Source of the DNA: Acidocella sp.
GTDB lineage: Bacteria > Pseudomonadota > Alphaproteobacteria > Acetobacterales > Acetobacteraceae
Length of the DNA: 8,647 bases
Direction: 5' to 3'
Assembly: GCA_029077775.1 (NCBI GenBank)
Contig: JAQNCU010000103.1
Span: 1 to 8,647, forward strand
The notes beneath the pieces were generated by a model, which saw only the letters and a program-made list of their open reading frames with translations, did no database searches and had not been told where the DNA came from. Shown one piece after another: positions 6,135 to 8,647 of the stretch; the stretch's first letter is position 1; each line of letters starts with the position of its first letter. A program made the position numbers and the translations under genes.

Positions 6135-6137
6135 AAT
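6111..6137 (+). promoter_or_regulatory. Candidate gpx promoter overlapping the mazG start
   Basis: A CATAAT (6132-6137, 5 of 6 to the sigma-70 -10 consensus) lies 15 bases after TTGTAT (6111-6116). The -10 contains the complement of the mazG ATG. Transcription would begin near 6144, leaving a leader of about 20 bases with AGGAGG at 6153-6158, five bases before the gpx ATG. Spacing is slightly short, so this is tentative. Confidence 0.35.
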
Positions 6138-6158
6138 GCCTTCTGTAAATTCAGGAGG

Positions 6159-6186
6159 CTTAAATGGCCAGCGCCTATGATTTCAA
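6159..6186 (-). promoter_or_regulatory. Candidate mazG promoter inside the gpx start region
   Basis: On the minus strand TTGAAA (6186-6181, 5 of 6 to the -35 consensus) is followed after 16 bases by TTTAAG (6164-6159, 4 of 6 to the -10). It overlaps the gpx ATG and first codons, and would give a mazG leader of roughly 20 bases. Together with the gpx candidate it would form back-to-back promoters, each inside the other gene's 5' coding end. Confidence 0.3.
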
Positions 6187-6640
6187 TTTTGAGACCATCC
6201 AGGGCAAGCCGTATCCGCTCGCGGACCTTGCGGGCCGGCCGATGGTGGTGGTGAACACCGCCAGCAAATGCGCCTTCACCCCGCAATATAAGGGGCTGGA
6301 GGCGCTATGGACGGCGTATAAAGATAAGGGGCTCGTGGTCATCGGGGTGCCGTGCAACGATTTCGGCGGCCAGGAGCCGGGCAGCCATGAGGAGATCGCG
6401 ACGTTTTGTGAGCTGAATTACGGCGTTAATTTTCCGGTCATGGGCAAGGTGCACGTGAAAGGCGAGCACGCCCATCCGTTTTTCACCTGGGCGGGGCGGG
6501 AAGGCGGGATGCTCGCCGCGCCGAAATGGAATTTTTTTAAATATCTGATCGATAAAAACGGCGCCTTGTCGGATTGGTTCGCGAGCGTGACTTCGCCATC
6601 GGCGCGCAAATTCACGGCGGCAATAGAGAAAATGCTCTAG
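6164..6640 (+). CDS. gpx: Glutathione peroxidase family protein (Gpx/BtuE-like)
   Basis: Reduces hydrogen peroxide or lipid hydroperoxides in the cytoplasm; bacterial members often use thioredoxin rather than glutathione. It has 158 residues, typical for the non-selenium bacterial form. The peroxidatic residue is cysteine, C36 in NTASKCAFTPQY. The remaining catalytic tetrad is Q70 (NDFGGQEPG), W122 and N123 (KWNFFKYL). Two further cysteines, C64 (VPCNDF) and C82 (FCELNYGVNFP), are present; C82 sits where resolving cysteines occur in thioredoxin-dependent relatives. A strong AGGAGG precedes the ATG by five bases. No signal peptide. The gene appears monocistronic; its last 29 bp overlap the 3' end of the Nudix gene on the other strand, with no terminator visible. 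Confidence 0.94.
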   Translation: MASAYDFNFETIQGKPYPLADLAGRPMVVVNTASKCAFTPQYKGLEALWTAYKDKGLVVIGVPCNDFGGQEPGSHEEIATFCELNYGVNFPVMGKVHVKGEHAHPFFTWAGREGGMLAAPKWNFFKYLIDKNGALSDWFASVTSPSARKFTAAIEKML

Positions 6641-7040
6641 CGATGATGCCGCGCGCCGCCGGCCATAAATTATAGGCATCGAAATCGGCTGCGGCCACCC
6701 AGGCGACATCCGCGACATCATCGCCCGCGCGGGCCACGCCACCGGTATAGCGGGCGCAAAAATCCAGTATGGTGTAATGGTATTCGAGCCGCCCTGAACT
6801 GTCATGATGCAGCGAATCCACGTACCCGGCGAGGATCATCGGCCCAGCGGTCAACCCGGTTTCCTCGAATAATTCGCGCCTTGCGGTATCTTCAGCCCTC
6901 TCCCCCAGCTCCTGTTTGCCGCCGGGTAGCGACCAAGCCCCGGCAGCCGGTGGGCGCGCCCGCTTGACCAGCAGGACCTCATCACCCCGCAGCAGCACAA
7001 CGCCGATGCCGAGCTGGGGTGCGTTGGGGTATTGCCTCAT
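6612..7040 (-). CDS. Nudix hydrolase (MutT-like)
   Basis: Small cytosolic hydrolase of nucleoside-diphosphate-linked compounds; the substrate (damaged nucleotides, ADP-ribose or another) cannot be told from sequence. It has 142 residues. The Nudix box GX5EX7REUXEEXGU is complete at residues 41-63: G41, E47, then R55, E56, E59, E60, G62, with the metal-binding REL-EE core intact. The preceding AWSLPGG and an N-terminal GIGVVLLRGDEVLLVKR strand fit the fold. The ATG at 7040 overlaps the recG TGA (ATGA), so it is likely translated by coupling from recG; the only Shine-Dalgarno-like sequence, GGAG, lies somewhat far upstream. Its end overlaps the convergent gpx by 29 bp. Assignment to MutT 8-oxo-dGTPase proper is not supported beyond the shared box. 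Confidence 0.92.
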   Translation of the reverse strand: MRQYPNAPQLGIGVVLLRGDEVLLVKRARPPAAGAWSLPGGKQELGERAEDTARRELFEETGLTAGPMILAGYVDSLHHDSSGRLEYHYTILDFCARYTGGVARAGDDVADVAWVAAADFDAYNLWPAARGIIARAFSLLPP

Positions 7041-8647
7041 CCGGCGCGCAGGGTCTCCAGCGCGTCGCGCTGGTCGAACAGATTGAGCAGAATTTTCACG
7101 GCCTGGCCGCGCGCGCTGGTGAGTTTGGGGTCGCGTTGCAGCAGCAGCACGGCGTCCTGGCGCGCCATGGGCAATAATTTTTCGTGGATCTCGGCGTCGG
7201 CCAATTTGTATCCGGGCAGGCCGGATTGTTTGGTGCCGAGATAATCGCCGCCGCCGCGCAGGCGGAAATCCTCATCCGCGATGAGAAACCCATCCTCGGT
7301 ATCGCGCAGCAGCGAAAGGCGCTTGCGCGCCGCCGCACTCAGGCTCTCGCCATGCAGCAACAGGCAGAAGCTCTGCGCCGCACCGCGCCCCACCCGCCCG
7401 CGCAGCTGGTGGAGTTGCGCGAGCCCGAAGCGTTCGGCGTGTTCAATGACCATGACATTCGCGGCGGGCACATCCACCCCCACCTCGATGATGGTGGTCG
7501 CCACCAAAATCCGCGCCCTTCCGGCGGCGAAATCGGCCATGGCGGCCTCGCGCGCCGTTGGGTCCTGCTGGCCATGCGCCAACACTGCCTGCGCGCCGAA
7601 GCGGGCTTGCAACGCCTCGTGGCGTTGCGCGGCGGCGGTGATGTCCAAAGCCTCGGATTCGTTGACCAGCGGGCAGACCCAATAGACCCGCCCGCCATCG
7701 GCCAGCGCCCGCGCGATGGCATCGAGCACGCGGGCCAACCCGTCCAGCCTGTGCATGGTGGTGATGATCCGCTGCCGCCCGGCGGGTTTATCGGTGATGC
7801 GGCTGATATCCATCTCCCCCCAATGGGTGAGCAGCAGGCTGCGCGGAATCGGTGTTGCCGTCATCACCAGCAGGTCAGTCGCGACACCCTTGGTCCCGAG
7901 GGCGAGGCGCTGGGCGACACCGAAGCGATGTTGCTCATCGATCACCGCGAGCCCGAGGTCGTGGAAGGCCACGCTGGTCTGAAATATAGCATGCGTGCCG
8001 ATGACAATCGGCAGGCTGCCATCGGCCAGTTGGTCGAGGATTTTGCGTCTCGCGGCGGCTTTTAATCGCCCGGTCAACAGCGCCACGGGCACCGGGCACA
8101 GGCGCTGGAACAAGGCCATGTGCTGGCGCGCCAAAATCTCGGTGGGGGCCAGCAGGGCGGCCTGCGTGCCCGCTTCCACCGCGCGCAGCATGGCCAGCAC
8201 CGCCACCAGGGTTTTGCCAGACCCCACATCGCCCTGCAGCAAACGGCGCATCTGGTGGGCAGCGGTCAAATCCGTGTCGATCTCGGCCAAGGCGGCCAAT
8301 TGCCCGGCGGTGGGGGGCAGGCCGAAGCGGCGCAAAGCTTCCGCCCGCAGCCGCCCATCACCCAGCAAAGCCCGCCCGGCGCGTTTACGGCGGCGCGCGC
8401 GGGCCACCGCGAAGGTGATCTGGCGGGCCAGCAATTCATCATAGGCGAGGCGCGCAGCGGGCCGTGCATCAGGTATCGTTTCGGGCGCGTGCAAGGCGTG
8501 CAGTGCGGCGTTGAACCCCGGCCAGCCTTGTCGCTTGAGCACAGTTGCATCCTGCCACTCCGGCATATCCGGCAGCCGGGCCAGAGCCTCACTTGCCGCG
8601 CGGCGCATAATGCGCGGCACCACGCCCGCGGCCAGCGGCCAGGGCGG
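7037..8647 (-). CDS. recG: ATP-dependent DNA helicase RecG (5' end beyond window)
   Basis: Superfamily 2 helicase that reverses stalled replication forks and migrates branched DNA. About 536 residues are visible, against 693 in E. coli; the missing part is most of the N-terminal wedge domain. The frame stays open to the right edge, reading PLAAGVVPRIMRRAASEAL, equivalent to the Y-P-x-T-x-G region of RecG, so the GTG at 8623 is internal and not the start. Counting from that GTG codon: Walker A GDVGSGKT (131-138), APTEILARQH (159-168), GTHAIFQ (209-215), DEQHRFG (229-235), TATPIPRSLLL (255-265), ILVATTIIEVGVDVP (372-386) and QLRGRVGRG (406-414), then the C-terminal DTEDGFLIADEDFRLRGGGD. The Q-like motif reads PTAGQ where many homologues read LTGAQ. 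It is followed by a Nudix gene with ATGA overlap. Confidence 0.97.
   Translation of the reverse strand, partial: PPWPLAAGVVPRIMRRAASEALARLPDMPEWQDATVLKRQGWPGFNAALHALHAPETIPDARPAARLAYDELLARQITFAVARARRRKRAGRALLGDGRLRAEALRRFGLPPTAGQLAALAEIDTDLTAAHQMRRLLQGDVGSGKTLVAVLAMLRAVEAGTQAALLAPTEILARQHMALFQRLCPVPVALLTGRLKAAARRKILDQLADGSLPIVIGTHAIFQTSVAFHDLGLAVIDEQHRFGVAQRLALGTKGVATDLLVMTATPIPRSLLLTHWGEMDISRITDKPAGRQRIITTMHRLDGLARVLDAIARALADGGRVYWVCPLVNESEALDITAAAQRHEALQARFGAQAVLAHGQQDPTAREAAMADFAAGRARILVATTIIEVGVDVPAANVMVIEHAERFGLAQLHQLRGRVGRGAAQSFCLLLHGESLSAAARKRLSLLRDTEDGFLIADEDFRLRGGGDYLGTKQSGLPGYKLADAEIHEKLLPMARQDAVLLLQRDPKLTSARGQAVKILLNLFDQRDALETLRAG

Noticed and set aside
7184..8065. 293-residue plus-strand open frame opposite recG
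   Set aside because: Histidine/arginine/glycine-rich low-complexity translation without motifs, fully antisense to intact RecG helicase motifs.
8621..8623. GTG at 8623 as the recG start
   Set aside because: The frame continues with RecG-like sequence to the window edge, so the gene is simply cut off.
1..8647. CRISPR arrays, tRNA/rRNA genes, transposases, phage or defence genes
   Set aside because: No regularly spaced repeats, no cloverleaf-like sequence and no such protein motifs were seen on either strand; the genes are all recognisable housekeeping or transport families.

Overview
The window looks like ordinary chromosomal sequence from a GC-rich alphaproteobacterium. The protein style, the dense packing, the Ugp transporter and the MazG/carbonic anhydrase/Gpx set fit an acetic-acid-bacterium relative (Acetobacteraceae, for example near Acidocella or Acidiphilium). 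That family-level guess is inference from sequence style; no rRNA or other taxonomic marker is present.

Layout: Positions 1-2940 (minus strand) hold ugpB, ugpA and the beginning of ugpE, a glycerol-3-phosphate-type ABC importer operon read leftwards; the rest of ugpE and presumably the ATPase gene ugpC lie beyond the left edge. A 195-bp divergent spacer (2941-3135) carries a Pho-box-like site on the ugpB side. Positions 3136-4604 (plus strand) hold ispD (MEP isoprenoid pathway) and an enoyl-CoA hydratase, overlapping by 4 bases. A roughly 150-bp gap between convergent genes (4605-4749) is AT-rich, holds two perfect hairpins and is bounded by imperfect inverted repeats that contain the stop codons of both flanking genes. 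Positions 4750-6134 (minus strand) hold mazG followed by a beta-carbonic anhydrase, again with a 4-base overlap. Gpx (6164-6640, plus) starts only 29 bp from mazG and meets the next gene tail to tail with a 29-bp overlap. Positions 6612-8647 (minus strand) hold recG, cut by the right edge, and a Nudix hydrolase, joined by an ATGA overlap.

Functionally the window mixes phosphate-ester uptake (Ugp), isoprenoid precursor synthesis (IspD), acyl-CoA metabolism, nucleotide-pool cleansing (MazG, Nudix), CO2/bicarbonate balance, peroxide removal (Gpx) and replication-fork repair (RecG). MazG, Gpx, Nudix and RecG could loosely be called housekeeping and oxidative-damage functions, but no single pathway links all the genes. 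I found no CRISPR array, tRNA, rRNA, transposase, phage gene or recognisable defence system. The most curious parts are the structured element at 4601-4753, an IspD without the IspF partner to which it is commonly fused in alphaproteobacteria, and the face-to-face mazG/gpx promoter region.
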